DNA of 64,000 bases from Hofstenia miamia (taxonomy: Eukaryota; Xenacoelomorpha; Acoela), in assembly GCA_004352715.1 (NCBI GenBank), contig SCFE01000109.1, positions 91,479-155,478 on the forward strand, read 5' to 3'. Under the pieces are notes generated by a model that did not search any database, was not told where the DNA came from, and saw only the letters and a program-made list of their open reading frames with translations. Position 1 is the first letter of the stretch. The number at the start of each line of letters is the position of its first letter. Both the position numbers and the translations under genes were made by a program. Of the stretch, positions 22,010 through 33,951 are shown one piece after another.

Positions 22010-25000
22010 ACATGAATACCTCTCAGCGTGGAAAAAATAAGAAGAACTCTGATGAAAAACAAAATGTGGAATCATTCTTCCAGGATTGTATTATGGAAAT
22101 TGATGAACCAATTGATGGTAAATCATTAACTTTTACATGCATTCTAACTGTAAATATTTGAAAAACATGTATTTTATAAGAAACCATCTAAGGTAGATAT
22201 ATAAGTATTGCTATTCATGAACCACATACCTAAATTTATCCTTCAATATAATTTAATAAGCTTGCATTTTCTATATTCACTCTATAGTATTTAGTTATCA
22301 TCAGAATTTTTCTATGCTTGTAGATTCAAGTAAATTTAACCTGCTACAATTCAAACAAAAACATTTTATTGGAACTGGCATTAGCAAATGGCAATTGATT
22401 GTATGTGTCACTCCCAGGACTAAAAAAATCTTGCCCCTGGGTTACTAATTTTTAGAGGCAGTTTCATTACATTGTAATAGTTTCAAAAATAAACACCTCT
22501 GTATTTTATTATTATTTAAATCTAAAGGTTCAGAAAATTTTTTGTTTCAGTAAGGTACTTTATTGCAATTAGAATAGTACTTAAATTTATTTCTTTGGAG
22601 TCTCTCATAAATTTTGGCAATAAATGGAGTTATTTTGTTTTTGATTGTGTAGTTTTGTTTCAGTTTTTTATGTAACTAACTAGTAATAAGATTAACAATA
22701 GTTACTTACAATAAAGAAAATTTAATATCCCGGATTTACATTTGAAAATTTAAGAAACTTCATAAAAAATAAAGAAGCTAGAACCCTTATATTTTTCTAA
22801 CATTGGAAAGAACACTGAAAATATATTTGAACGATTTTCGGTTTCAAGAACATTCGAACCTAAACTTCCTATTGTATAGCTTAAAATAATAATAATAATA
22901 ACAATAATAATAGTAATAATAGTAGTAGTAGTAGTAGTAGTAGGAGCACTAGGAGCAGTGAGTAAGAAGCATAAGAAATACTTGGAGAAGTTGGGACTAC
23001 CAAAGTGGGGAGGAGCAGTAGCACAGAAGGCAGCATTGTTAGGAACAGCTAGAGTCCTGAGGAAAGCTCTCAGACTCCCTGGGAACTGGTGAGTTCCCCG
23101 AGCTGTGAGGGATACCAGCATAAAGCTGTAAGAAGTAAAACTAATAATAATGATAATAATAAAAATATATTTCTTGTATATGCGCACAAAAAGCTTATAA
23201 ATAATTCAAACAAAATTTACTAGCCAAAACAGGCGAGCCTGCCTGTATTAACTATTACTTGCCAACTACCCGGGTTGGGTAAAGATGTGATTAGGGCTCT
23301 GCGGGACCAGAATTTATTGTTTCCAGCACCATTTGATCCCAGTCTAATAATATATTCCAGGACTATGCTCCCATGTTTGACAAAAATTTGAAAAACATCA
23401 AAAATTATGAGTATCTCTTCTGAATTCTGTGCTAACAGTTTCTTCATTTTTTTAATCTCAATTCCATGTTAGTCCCAGTGTCAATAAAAATATTTAGTTT
23501 TAGGACCCAGTCCCATAGACTGAACAAGTATATCCCATAGTAGCAAATGATTATAAGCAGCTAGGCTAACTGTTGTACAAAATGCGGGTTAGAAATTCCG
23601 ACCAACATCAAATTTGTTAGTGATACTTTTGATTTATTATATATTTGGAATTTAGAAAAACTCTTGGAGAAACTCAAAAGAAAATGCAAAGCTATGAGAA
23701 ACGAATTGTATGTTCTATACAATGATGGTAGAGAAACAATTGCAAAACAAATGTAAGTATTAACACACCACTGAGTAGATGCATTTTCATACTGAATATA
23801 GCTAATTAACATTTTTAGAAACGAAATTAACAAGTTAATAGAGGAGAGAAGGAATTATCGTCAGAGGGTAATAGATAACAGTCGAAAAGATGTTCACAAC
23901 GTTAAAAAGGAATACAGACAAATTAAGCTAATCTTAGACGAAATTGGTTAGCTCTTAGCAATTTTTGCAGCACTTAGGAATTGGTACAGACCACGTACGC
24001 TTCTTAAAGTTTATTAGACATCCCGCATGATTATAAAGAATTTTGGGCTTTGCTCATTTCTCTGATATAATTATGTAGTTGAAATCACTGACTCGTACTC
24101 TCAAGGGCGGTCATTTTATGAAATGATGCCTTAGTTCTTTTAGAGAATTCTTGTAATTTATTTTAGACTCTAAATTTCAAACTAATAAAATATTATTACT
24201 CATTGAATGATAATCTGAAAATAATGTTCGAATATAAGGTTAATTTAAAATATTACTATGTCTATCTTTGATATATAAAAGCAATGAATGATAGTAAATC
24301 CAATTTAGAGGATATTAGTGAACAGTGTGATCTTGAAACAGAAAAACAACGATTGATTAAAGAACAAATGGAGGCTGTGCGTCAGCAAATCCATCACATT
24401 GAAGTTGAGCGAGGAAGTCAAGAACTAATCTCCTATAGTGAAAAGAAAGCATGTGTACTGTTGGAAAATAGAATTTCCAAGGTAAAATCATTTGCAAGAT
24501 TACTCCGTTTGAATTGTTTATATTAGGCCAGTGTGTTTAAGACTGTCCCAAATTTCACTTCAAGATGTCAAAAAGACCTGTATTAAAAATACCATTGTCA
24601 TTCTACCTTAAAAATATTTTGCCAAGATCTTAGAAGCTCTTGAGGAACAACTGCTTATGTGTATTTGCTCAAAGAAATCCTCAGATGCTCATTGATATTA
24701 ATGTAGTGAGTTGATGAGGATCTTAAATGCATTATTCTCCGAAATTCAATTCGGATGAAACATTCCTTCAGAAATTTGGTTCTAAGCTCAAAAATATTCA
24801 AGCATTCCCCTATTACGTGCTTCGAAAGTGTTCAGTTAAAGAGCAGGTCCGATAATAATGATTTAGATTAGAATGAATGTGATTAGAGTGTTTCTTATGA
24901 ATAACGGTTAGATTTATATATTGAATTACTTTCCTTGGAATATTGGAATATTTCTTTGGATAATGCTCTGATATATTAAAGTTTTGCATTTTACTTCTTC

Positions 25001-28000
25001 TTAAGACAATGATAGATAGCCCTGAATCTTAAATCACTCTCCCATGTGTTCATTTGTATTATTATTATTATGACAAACGTCACAACCTTTGGTGGAAGAT
25101 TTTATTCCTCAAAGTCTCTAAGAATCACTGCAGTCGAGTTTCTTACAAGAGTGCAATGCATTACAAGGCGAATATGTAATATTAACTAAACAGAAATAAA
25201 AAGTAATAGCCTCTCTGTTTGATTTTCATAGAGGAATACTTTTCCTGCAATGATTTAGCAGGTCATACATATGTATAATGTGCTGAAATGACATTAGAAG
25301 CTCGGGAATAAAAATTTGGAATGTTTCATCTAGACCCTGCAAGTTCTCGAAATTCGAGTCGACATCCAAAATCTCAACGTGGCATTTCGAGTACTCCAAA
25401 CCAATTCGATATTAGTTTGAATGTACTCTATTTTTCTTCAATTTTTTAGTGAGTGTCGAATAATCCATTTTATTGACATTTCACTATTTATCTCAATGCA
25501 AGCCATCAGACTTGGTTTCTCTCATTTACTTTAACCGTTTTGTAGTTCGGCCGTACATTTATATGGGGTAGCACTGCTATATACAGCTTAGCCTAATGAG
25601 AAACATATGTCTAAATATTATTATAACTACTCGAACTTGACTCGAACCTATGAAGTCAACTCATAGGTGCCATTATTCCAGGCTTGTCGTTGATATCGAT
25701 TTGAATTTGTATCAACATGTTGGTATCAATTCAATTGATTTGATTTGATATTGATTTTCAAATCAATTGATAAGAATTGATTTAGAAATTTTTTCAAATT
25801 TATACTTTAAAGTCGTAAGATACCCTGTACTCGCTGCGTTCAATAAGATGTATTATTTTCGATGGTAATTTGTACAAAAAAAATGAATAATGACGATACT
25901 AAAGTTGGTAGATGTAAGATGGAGGCAATCCTCTATCCTGTTGTTTTCAGATTGTAGCTCTCATTATTATTTCGTGACTTATGAGGGCTTAAAAAGTTTC
26001 AAGAAACAACTGTAGTATCGGCCAGACCAAATGTTTTCATGTTAACCTTTAAATTGTAAATATGTTCCTATTCATTTGTATATAAGAAAGTGCGATTCGT
26101 TGTGAACAGAACAGTTTTGGCACCGTTTTGTGTTCGTTGATATCTGCTGCCCACAGTAGCTTCCCCAAGAATAGCCTTTTATGTTCAGCAGATATTACAC
26201 AACTACAGGTTGTAAAAATTGTTAATTGGGGTTAGACATTAGTTTGTGGTATTCCCAGTGCTCTTTATTCTTGAAATTATCAAAAAACCAATCGACTAGA
26301 ACAGTTTGAAAGCAACTATTTGCAAAATTTCTAAGGATTCAAGATATTTTCAGAAATAGACCTTCATAACCAGCTACATTAAACCCCTTAAAAATTAAGC
26401 AGGCTAAAGGTTTAAAAAATGATTTGCAATGATCTAGTGCTTCAAAGTCTATTAGCAAATTTGAAAATCGTGAGGAGTGGGTAGGTCTTTTGGGGAACAT
26501 GCTTTAATGCGATGTTGAAAACTTCAGGTAAGGCGATTGCAGTGGCTGGAGTTGGTGAAACTATTAACCATTTTTCTTTGAGAATTTCGAATCTTTAAAA
26601 ATATTTAAATTCTTTCCATATCTGATGTTCATGTATATAGAACCAACAAAGAAGTTTGAATGTTTGTTTGATATATTTCCCAAATCCATTGCAAAGTCAG
26701 AGGTCGCTAGGCTGTATGAAAAAATATATTGCAGCCAAAAATATCATAATGTTAGTATCAACAAGGAATTTGTGATGATTTGAAGTGATATCAATTGATA
26801 TCAATGAGCAACAGTCTTTTGATTTGATTTGATGCGAAATTTTCATATCAACGGCAACTCTGTTGTATTCTGTCGATAAATTTTACATTATTTTTAGCGA
26901 GGTCCGAAGATTTAGGACATATGTAAAGTTACATTTTCGGAGTGTCTAAAAATACACTGCAATTATAAATGATTTTTTCAAAAAAGTATCATTAAAATTT
27001 TTTAAAGAAATTAGTGATTGTGTTTTACAGTAATTTTTCAATCGATAAAGTCCGTTAGTCAATGAAATTGGCATCTAGCATTTGGCTTTAAATAAATCTT
27101 CATTAGCATTTTAAATCCTAAAAGTATTTTTGTAGTTTAATGTAGATATTTTAGACTTTTGACATGTACAATAAAGAACTGGGAATAATGCGAAAGGCAA
27201 AGTTGGAAATTCTACAGATTGAAAAAGATCACCAAAAGTTTATATCATATCAGAATAACTTAGAAATGGTTTGTTATATTTATGGTTACTTTTCATTTAT
27301 TTTAAATGAATACAATAGAATTGCTCTAGGAAACCATCAAAGCGCAAGTGTTCCATTTCAAATATTTGGTTGTGCTTTTTAGGACTGAGGTAGATCGTTC
27401 ATGTTTCTCCTATTAATATTCAAATATAACTGTTTTCCACAAGTAATGTATAAGCCGTATTTTCAAACCTTTTTTATCAAAATTTTCTTACAATGATGTA
27501 TAATACTAACCTATTATATTGACTAATAGATTATTCTAAAGCTAAGCAGATATATGCTTTCGAATGATACCTAGCATTTTTATCTGCAATTGAAACTAAG
27601 GCCGTTGACATTGATTAAGTGTCAGTCTTTGTACATGTTAATATATTTCATTAATTAAAAATTAGATCTATATATATTCTGTTGAACAAGAGTCGTGAGC
27701 TATTGACAAAATGGAATTTTATTAATCTACATGTAAATCTGGCAAACACATCGCACTAAAATAAGTACATATATATGTACATGACACATGTCTCATGTAA
27801 GATCAATGTTATCTTGCGGAATTTTGATTAAGCAATAATCTAGACAAAAATCGCTAATATTAGCACGCTCTTACCATGAAGCTATTCTAAGCAAGTTTTT
27901 AATTAAACGAGTTCAAATTTGTGAATACATTTACAATGACTTCAAGCATCCATTTAAGTTATCCGCAAAATAAATTGATTAAACCCTTTTTTATTATATA

Positions 28001-31000
28001 ACAGGCCCCGCAAATGAAGAAATTATTTTCGTGCTTACCCTAGTAACCAGGGTTGCCGTGGGACGTAGGATAGGACGGGATGAAACAAGGAAAGTTGTCG
28101 CACTCATCCTTTCTGAATGTATGTTATACAGGGTTGCCAGGAAAAAAAACATGTAATTTTTTAAACACGTTTGAAAAGGTGTTTTAAAAACCTGCTTTTT
28201 CATTGATTTTCAACATATTTTTTACAGAATATTTCGGCACCTTAGGATCAGATGGTCTTATCAGCCTAAAGCAATATTTTGAGAAATTCACTTTTTATGT
28301 TTCCTATCTCTAAAAATTAAGATAATGTACTAAGAATTTAATATCGGTACCTAACAGGGCTGTGTGAGAGGTTGGATGTACCATGGGATGTTTGATGGGT
28401 TGGGACAAGTTAATGTGGGATGGGATGCGAGTGGGACAGAAAAAGCTGTCCCACGACAAGCCTGCTAATAGCACGAAGCTGTCTTTTGGACGTCTCTAAG
28501 TCAAAATTTATAGCCGTCAAAAGACGGATTTTCTGTACGCCTGATGGACACGAAAACGACATGATTTGCTAATGAATGAAAAATTATGAATGATTTGTCC
28601 AAAGCACATTTACCTGACGTTACTGAATTGTGATATCATTCACTGCATATAATTTTCGTCAGCACACATCTGAATATTTACACTCAAGCACACTTGATAT
28701 CATTCACTGCATATAATTTTCGTCAGCACACATCTGAATATTTACACTCAAGCACACACCTGAATTACTTGCAAACTGTTTCATTAATATCTTTTATAAA
28801 GATGTCTTTTATAATAGAAATTTTGACACTTTAATATCACACTCGTAAAGGTTCAAAATACGATGGACCCCGCACTAAGCAATTATTGCAGAAACGTTTT
28901 TAGTAAATTTAAGAAAATTTCTATTAAATCTTTCACAACATGAATTCAACATTTATATTGCTAGTTGCATTTGCACATTAGGGTATATACTCTAATATGT
29001 ACACCATGATTTACAACAAATAAGTCTCTTTTCGTGTTTACCATTGTAATTAAGATTCATTTGGGATCTTCAATATACTGAAAATGGTTAAGTGGTTTGT
29101 AACTGCTATCAATTGAGATTGATGTAGCATGAACTTTAGGTTTTTTGAATGTAATAGATAATTTTAGTAAAATAGAGCAAGTAAGAAGTCTTTATAAATA
29201 GGTGGTAAATAACAAATATGGTTTAACTCAATTAGCTTAAAAAAAACAAGGAAAGTTACTTGATAAATATTACCTTCTAGAAAATTAATATAGCTATTTG
29301 TTCTATTGTATTACTAAATCTTTTCTTTGCAGTTGCTTCAATTTTTCTTGCAATCTAAGATTTGATTAGCTAACAAAATATACAGAACTATATTAAGTAA
29401 AATTATTCTCTTTAGATTAACTTAAGGATATTTTAAATCATTCGATGGTTTTCAAAACACTGATTTGCTTTAAGGTAACTTAAAAATACTTTAAAGCTTA
29501 ATATTGTTTTCCAAACCTTAAATTTCTTTAAAGTAGCTTGAAGATACGAAATTATTTCTAAAATTTATAATTTCATATGTTTGTAATATCCTCAAGTTGT
29601 AATGTATATACTTACTGAAATTGCTTTTCACATTATAATAACAGGGACTTTGTTATATTGACTTTTTATTTTGCTTATATGTACATTTGCTCTGGGCCTC
29701 CGCTGGCAAACGCCGGCCCTGATCACACTAAATTATTTTACTTCATGTGAAAGGGCTTTGGCAAATCATGAAAAACATTTTATTTTTTTGTACAATATTT
29801 CGTTTTTGTGTCCACTGTGTGGACAGATAACTAATGTCTTTTGGATGTAAATAAATGTTGAATTAAATACCTCCAATAGACAGTGGCACTTATCAACATT
29901 GAATTCTGACACTTTTTGTTTTCTTTGTCAAATAAATAATCATTTATGCGATGCTTTATTTCCGAAAAAGCCAAATTGCATACGTCAATGATTAATTTTA
30001 ATTTCTCAAAAANTCAACATTGAATTCTGACACTTTTTGTTTTCTTTGTCAAATAAATAATCATCCATGATTAATTTTAATTTCTCAAAAAAACTAGGAA
30101 CTTTACTAAGCCTAATTGCAATTATTTTAGATTTAGTGTATTAGCTGTTAAATTTTTAATGAAGCAATAAACATTTATTCAGTTTAAACTTGTAATAATT
30201 ATAATAAAAACAAAATTTACATTGAAGTGCACGTTTTTTACGCAATATATGCCAGTTCTAATGCAACAAATGAATGGAAATCATGACAATATCATTTTAT
30301 CTTTTTAAAATATATTTTACAATATACTTTCAACGAAATGCACTTAAAATATTTCTCGCATGCTCATGTTATATTATTATTTAATAATGTATTTTGTTGC
30401 TTCTGAAATCCAGGTATATTTATTTTTCAAGAACATGTTATTTGGCACGAAACTATCACTGGTTGTTGGCTTCCATAAAAACAAAATTTATTCAAAAAAT
30501 CATATTGTGTTAAAAAATTCAATAAGCTAACGAATATTATTTTGGTTCATTTAAAACCAGTTCTGAAAAATATAATTTTACTATAATTTAATATGTGAAT
30601 TACTGATTATTATTTATTTAATGACTTTTTGCTGAGTAATGTTACAACTCAATTATTTCAGTTAAATATTATATTGACTTTATGATAAACCTGTGTATAT
30701 ATTAGCCTATGGAATCTATGAAGAATTGGAACCTTTGTGATTGTGATCTACTTTTTAACAGATATTAATAAAGTATTTCTTCACCAATTAATGTTTAGAA
30801 AATTGCTGAACTTCGTGATAAAATCATTCCTACTCTGAAGTCAGTGAAGCCAATTCTAAAGAAAAGAAGTGAATTTGTAAACAAAGCGGCAAACAGTCGA
30901 ATGCGCAATGAAAAGCAGAAGCAACTCGAACTGGAACAAATAGAAAGCTATCGACGAATAATTGATCATGAAAGCAAGCTGCACAAACATCTTATTGAGA

Positions 31001-31077
31001 AAAACCGTGAGCGCCAGCGCCTTAAACAAAAAAATAAAACAAAGCCTGCCAATCTTTGGGATGATTGTTATTATTAA
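22010..31077 (+). CDS. Outer dynein arm docking complex subunit 1-like coiled-coil protein (ODAD1/CCDC63/CCDC114 family), short form
   Basis: Coding exons: 22012-22117, 23656-23752, 23819-23946, 24282-24481, 27155-27268 and 30799-31077. All junctions are GT-AG and phases agree throughout, giving 307 residues. The start is the ATG two bases after an acceptor (TTTTTTGTTAG). The protein is charged and almost entirely predicted coiled coil. Family-like signatures in order: KRKCKAMRNELYVLYNDGRE with ETIAKQINEINKL (about residues 45-75), LLENRISK then MYNKELGIMRKAKLEI (about 170-200; the family has LENRL....+FN..L..N..LR..I), and ESYRRIIDHESKLHKHLIEK (about 265-285; the family has a similar IDHD.KL..F motif). 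ODAD1-type proteins help anchor outer dynein arms to ciliary doublet microtubules. Known members are about 550-670 residues, so this one ends early, with NLWDDCYY and a stop. A polyadenylation signal lies 41 bases after the stop, supporting a real end. Exon 4's acceptor (TATAAAAG) is weak. The exon chain is firmer than the family name. Confidence 0.6.
22943..23170 (+). pseudogene. LINE 3' end with (ATA)n tail, in intron 1 of the coiled-coil gene
   Basis: The frame starting GALGAVSKKHKKYLEKLG, with KAALLGTARVLRKALRLPGN after it, ends in TGA at 23090. This matches the C-terminal tail of many invertebrate non-LTR retrotransposon polyproteins (IIGALG...K....WL..LG and ...LLGTARILRK). About 60 bases of 3' UTR and then (AATAATAATG)-type repeats follow, a normal LINE tail. 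The segment is preceded by a (TAG)n/(AAT)n tract and is 5' truncated. Confidence 0.6.
25679..26862. mobile_element. hAT-like element in intron 4 of the coiled-coil gene
   Basis: The left end CAGGCTTGTCGTTGATAT pairs with the reversed right end CAGAGTTGCCGTTGATAT (15 of 18 bases). Sub-terminal GATTTGATTTGAT words lie just inside each end. The flanking 8-mers CATTATTC and TTGTATTC agree in their last five bases. The interior has no readable transposase. Confidence 0.5.
28048..28464. mobile_element. 417-bp hAT-type MITE in intron 5 of the coiled-coil gene
   Basis: The left end CAGGGTTGCCGTGGGAC pairs with the reversed right end CAGGCTTGTCGTGGGAC (15 of 17 bases). The flanks CTAGTAAC and CTAATAGC match at 6 of 8 positions, as expected for an aged 8-bp hAT target duplication. 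The inside is rich in GGGAT/GGGAC words and has no ORF. Confidence 0.6.
28631..28758. repeat. Tandem duplication, 2 x 64 bp
   Basis: TGATATCATTCACTGCATAT and the following 44 bases occur twice in direct succession with no visible differences. No n lies between the copies, so this one appears to be real and recent. Confidence 0.9.
29893..30092. repeat. Direct duplicate flanking a single n
   Basis: 29893-30012 recurs from 30014 onward after one n at 30013. The second copy lacks about 42 bases present in the first. Likely allelic or unmerged overlap. Confidence 0.75.
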
Positions 31078-31117
31078 AAACGAAATTTGATCGTTATTTA
31101 TGTTGGATTACATTGTA

Positions 31118-31123
31118 AATAAA
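31118..31123 (+). terminator. Polyadenylation signal AATAAA
   Basis: A canonical AATAAA starting 41 bases past the stop codon of the coiled-coil gene. Confidence 0.6.
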
Positions 31124-31352
31124 CAATTTGACTCTGTTCAGCAGTAGACAGTGCAGAGTAAGAAACACGTGATGACCCTGGTGGTTATTTAATCAGAAGC
31201 TAGGCACCTGTACTTTGATTATTTTAAGTTCAGAACGAGTTGGAACCTTCACTCGTGACTTCGAGTCAAGTTTCAATGTTATTTATATATATTTTTCATA
31301 TTATGCTAGGCTATATATATCTGTGCTACATTTTAAGTAACTATATATATAT

Positions 31353-31369
31353 NNNNNNNNNNNNNNNNN

Positions 31370-31448
<79 letters not shown>

Positions 31449-31450
31449 GG
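31353..31450. repeat. Assembly gap and (GATA)n microsatellite
   Basis: n from 31353 to 31369 follows a TA tract. GATA units run from 31370 to about 31450 (around 20 units). It lies about 280 bases past the end of the coiled-coil gene. Confidence 0.95.
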
Positions 31451-32403
31451 ATACGAAAGAAAAACATGTTAAACAAATTAAAAGAAATCAAGCCTAATGT
31501 TTTGCAGTTTAATATAATATTAAAAGGTCGATGGATTAAGGGCTCAAGTTTACTCACCCTGAACTGAATGAAAATTTTATGAATGTGAACTTCTACAACA
31601 ATATAATGATTTCGAGAAAAACGAATTATTAGTTGCCAATTGACACTTAAACATATTTTATACAAATTCACGTGAAATTGTAGAAATTCTTCTCTGAATT
31701 GATCTAATTTACATATGCTGTTAACCAGTAGCGGATCTAAGAGGGGAATGGGGGGCATACGTTCCCCTATCATAAAAAATCCAACCACATTTTCATCATA
31801 CTTATAAATTTCGCAGATCCCATAAACACTGGTTCATCAACACCTTCCATTCTTACAGCGGGAATTCCGTCCTCCAAAGAGTAAATGATACCAAAATTCA
31901 ATTAAGCATGTTTTATTTATACAGTAAGTGCCTCTGCTTTATGCAAACTGATCAAATCATGGACGTCCTAATAGCATTACATTAAGATGTGCATGACTTA
32001 AAATTTCCAATGGAATATGAATAACCATTTATTCACAAAAATTTATTCAACTTCTACCTACTGCATACATTAGTATTCATCCCACATATCTTAAATTCAA
32101 ATAGTTCAGGCCGTTTTTAGAAAATTACATTCAATGCTCTTCAATTTATAAAATTTTCATGGGTTCAATGATCCATTTTAAGAACATGTTACAAATAGTA
32201 TCCTACACTAAAAAATAAATGGTATACAAATGTATGTAGTTCTTTTTAAAGTTTCGTTTCATGGTTATGTGCAAATGATTTAAAGGAGCAGCGATTGCTT
32301 CGAAAAGTTTAATCAACTTTACTTGAACGTTTCCATCCAAATTTCGAAATTCCTTTTTCTGAATCGTACAACTCTATTGGAATTGCGTAAACATGGATGC
32401 AAG
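31451..32403. other. No feature seen
   Basis: AT-rich intergenic DNA without recognisable coding or paired repeat ends. A 151-residue open frame here owes its length to the GATA repeat. Confidence 0.4.
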
Positions 32404-33951
32404 TTAACCGATTTACTGCGGTTCAAGACCTTGCAATAATGTATTGCAATAAAATTGCAAAACAAAATATTCAAAATATGTATATTGAAATAAGAGTTTG
32501 CAATATTTTGGTTAATTGAAAACTGCCTATTTTAAGCAAAGAAAATGATTCCTTTGTTAATTGAATATGATTTGCAAGCTTCCTGCAAACTATGTGTATT
32601 TCTACCTTTGTATCTAATTCTATGGTAGCTTAGCCTATGTCAGCTATTCAAATTAAATGTACATATGTCTGAGTGCGTAAACATATGTCTTGTCATATTT
32701 TCGGAACCCAATATAAAAATGGTACAATTCTAACATTTATTCAAACCTGTTGATGTGAATTGAGATGGAATTAAAATGAATCATTTAAAATAATATTAGA
32801 CTCGTTTCATTAATTGACGAATTCTTTTAAATTCATTCGTCTTTTCAATTGATTGTTTCTGAACAATGGCATTAGGAAGCATTATCATTATCATTATAGT
32901 TCATTTATAAGCTGTAGCACACCACTAAGTATTGCAATCAAGCCAAAAAGCAGCAGTTAATGTTATTATGCTGTTTATTTCTTAAAATTAAGGCTAAGGA
33001 ACAAAAAACAATACAAGCAAGAACACATTTACAAAAAACCCCTTCCAATAATATTTCAATATATTGCAATATATTGCAATATTATTGTAACTAAATTCGG
33101 CCCCAATAAATATATTGCAATATATTGAATTTGCAATATATTATTGATAGGCCCTGCANTTAACCGATTTACTGCGGTTCAAGACCTTGCAATAATGTAT
33201 TGCAATAAAATTGCAAAACAAAATATTCAAAATATGTATATTGAAATAAGAGTTTGCAATATTTTGGTTAATTGAAAACTGCCTATTTTAAGCAAAGAAA
33301 ATGATTCCTTTGTTAATTGAATATGATTTGCAAGCTTCCTGCAAACTATATTTATTTCTACCTTTGTATCTAATTCTATGGTAGCTTAGCCTATGTCAGC
33401 TATTGAAATTAAATGTACATATGTCTGAGTACGTAAACATATGCCTTGTCATATTTTCGGTATATTTCAAGTTGCAAAAATATTTTTTTAGTATAAGAAC
33501 CCAATATAAAAATGGTACAATTCTAACATTTATTCAAACCTGTTGATGTGAATTGAGATGGAATTAAAATGAATCATTTAAAATAATATTAGACTCGTTT
33601 CATTAATTGACGAATTCTTTTAAATTCATTCGTCTTTTCAATTGATTGTTTCTGAACAATGGCATTAGGAAGCATTATCATTATCATTATAGTTCATTTA
33701 TAAGCTGTAGCACACCACTAAGTATTGCAATCAAGCCAAAAAGCAGCAGTTAATGTTATTATGCTGTTTATTTCTTAAAATTAAGGCTAAGGAACAAAAA
33801 ACAATACAAGCAAGAACACATTTACAAAAAACCCCTTCCAATAATATTTCAATATATTGCAATATATTGCAATATTATTGTAACTAAATCCGGCCCCAAT
33901 AAATATATTGCAATATATTGAATTTGCAATATATTATTGATAGGCCCTGCA
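32404..33951. repeat. 755/792-bp direct duplicate flanking a single n, rich in ATTGCAATAT
   Basis: 32404-33158 recurs as 33160-33951 across one n (33159). The second copy has an insertion of about 35 bases (GGTATATTTCAAGTTGCAAA and more) and scattered substitutions. Within each copy the near-palindrome ATATTGCAATAT is repeated at both ends, and the right end reads GATAGGCCCTGCA. The sequence may be a transposon, but the duplication itself is probably an assembly artefact. Confidence 0.8.

Noticed and set aside
22750-23187. 145-codon minus-strand frame
   Set aside because: It is the antisense shadow of the LINE 3' end and its ATA/TAG repeats.
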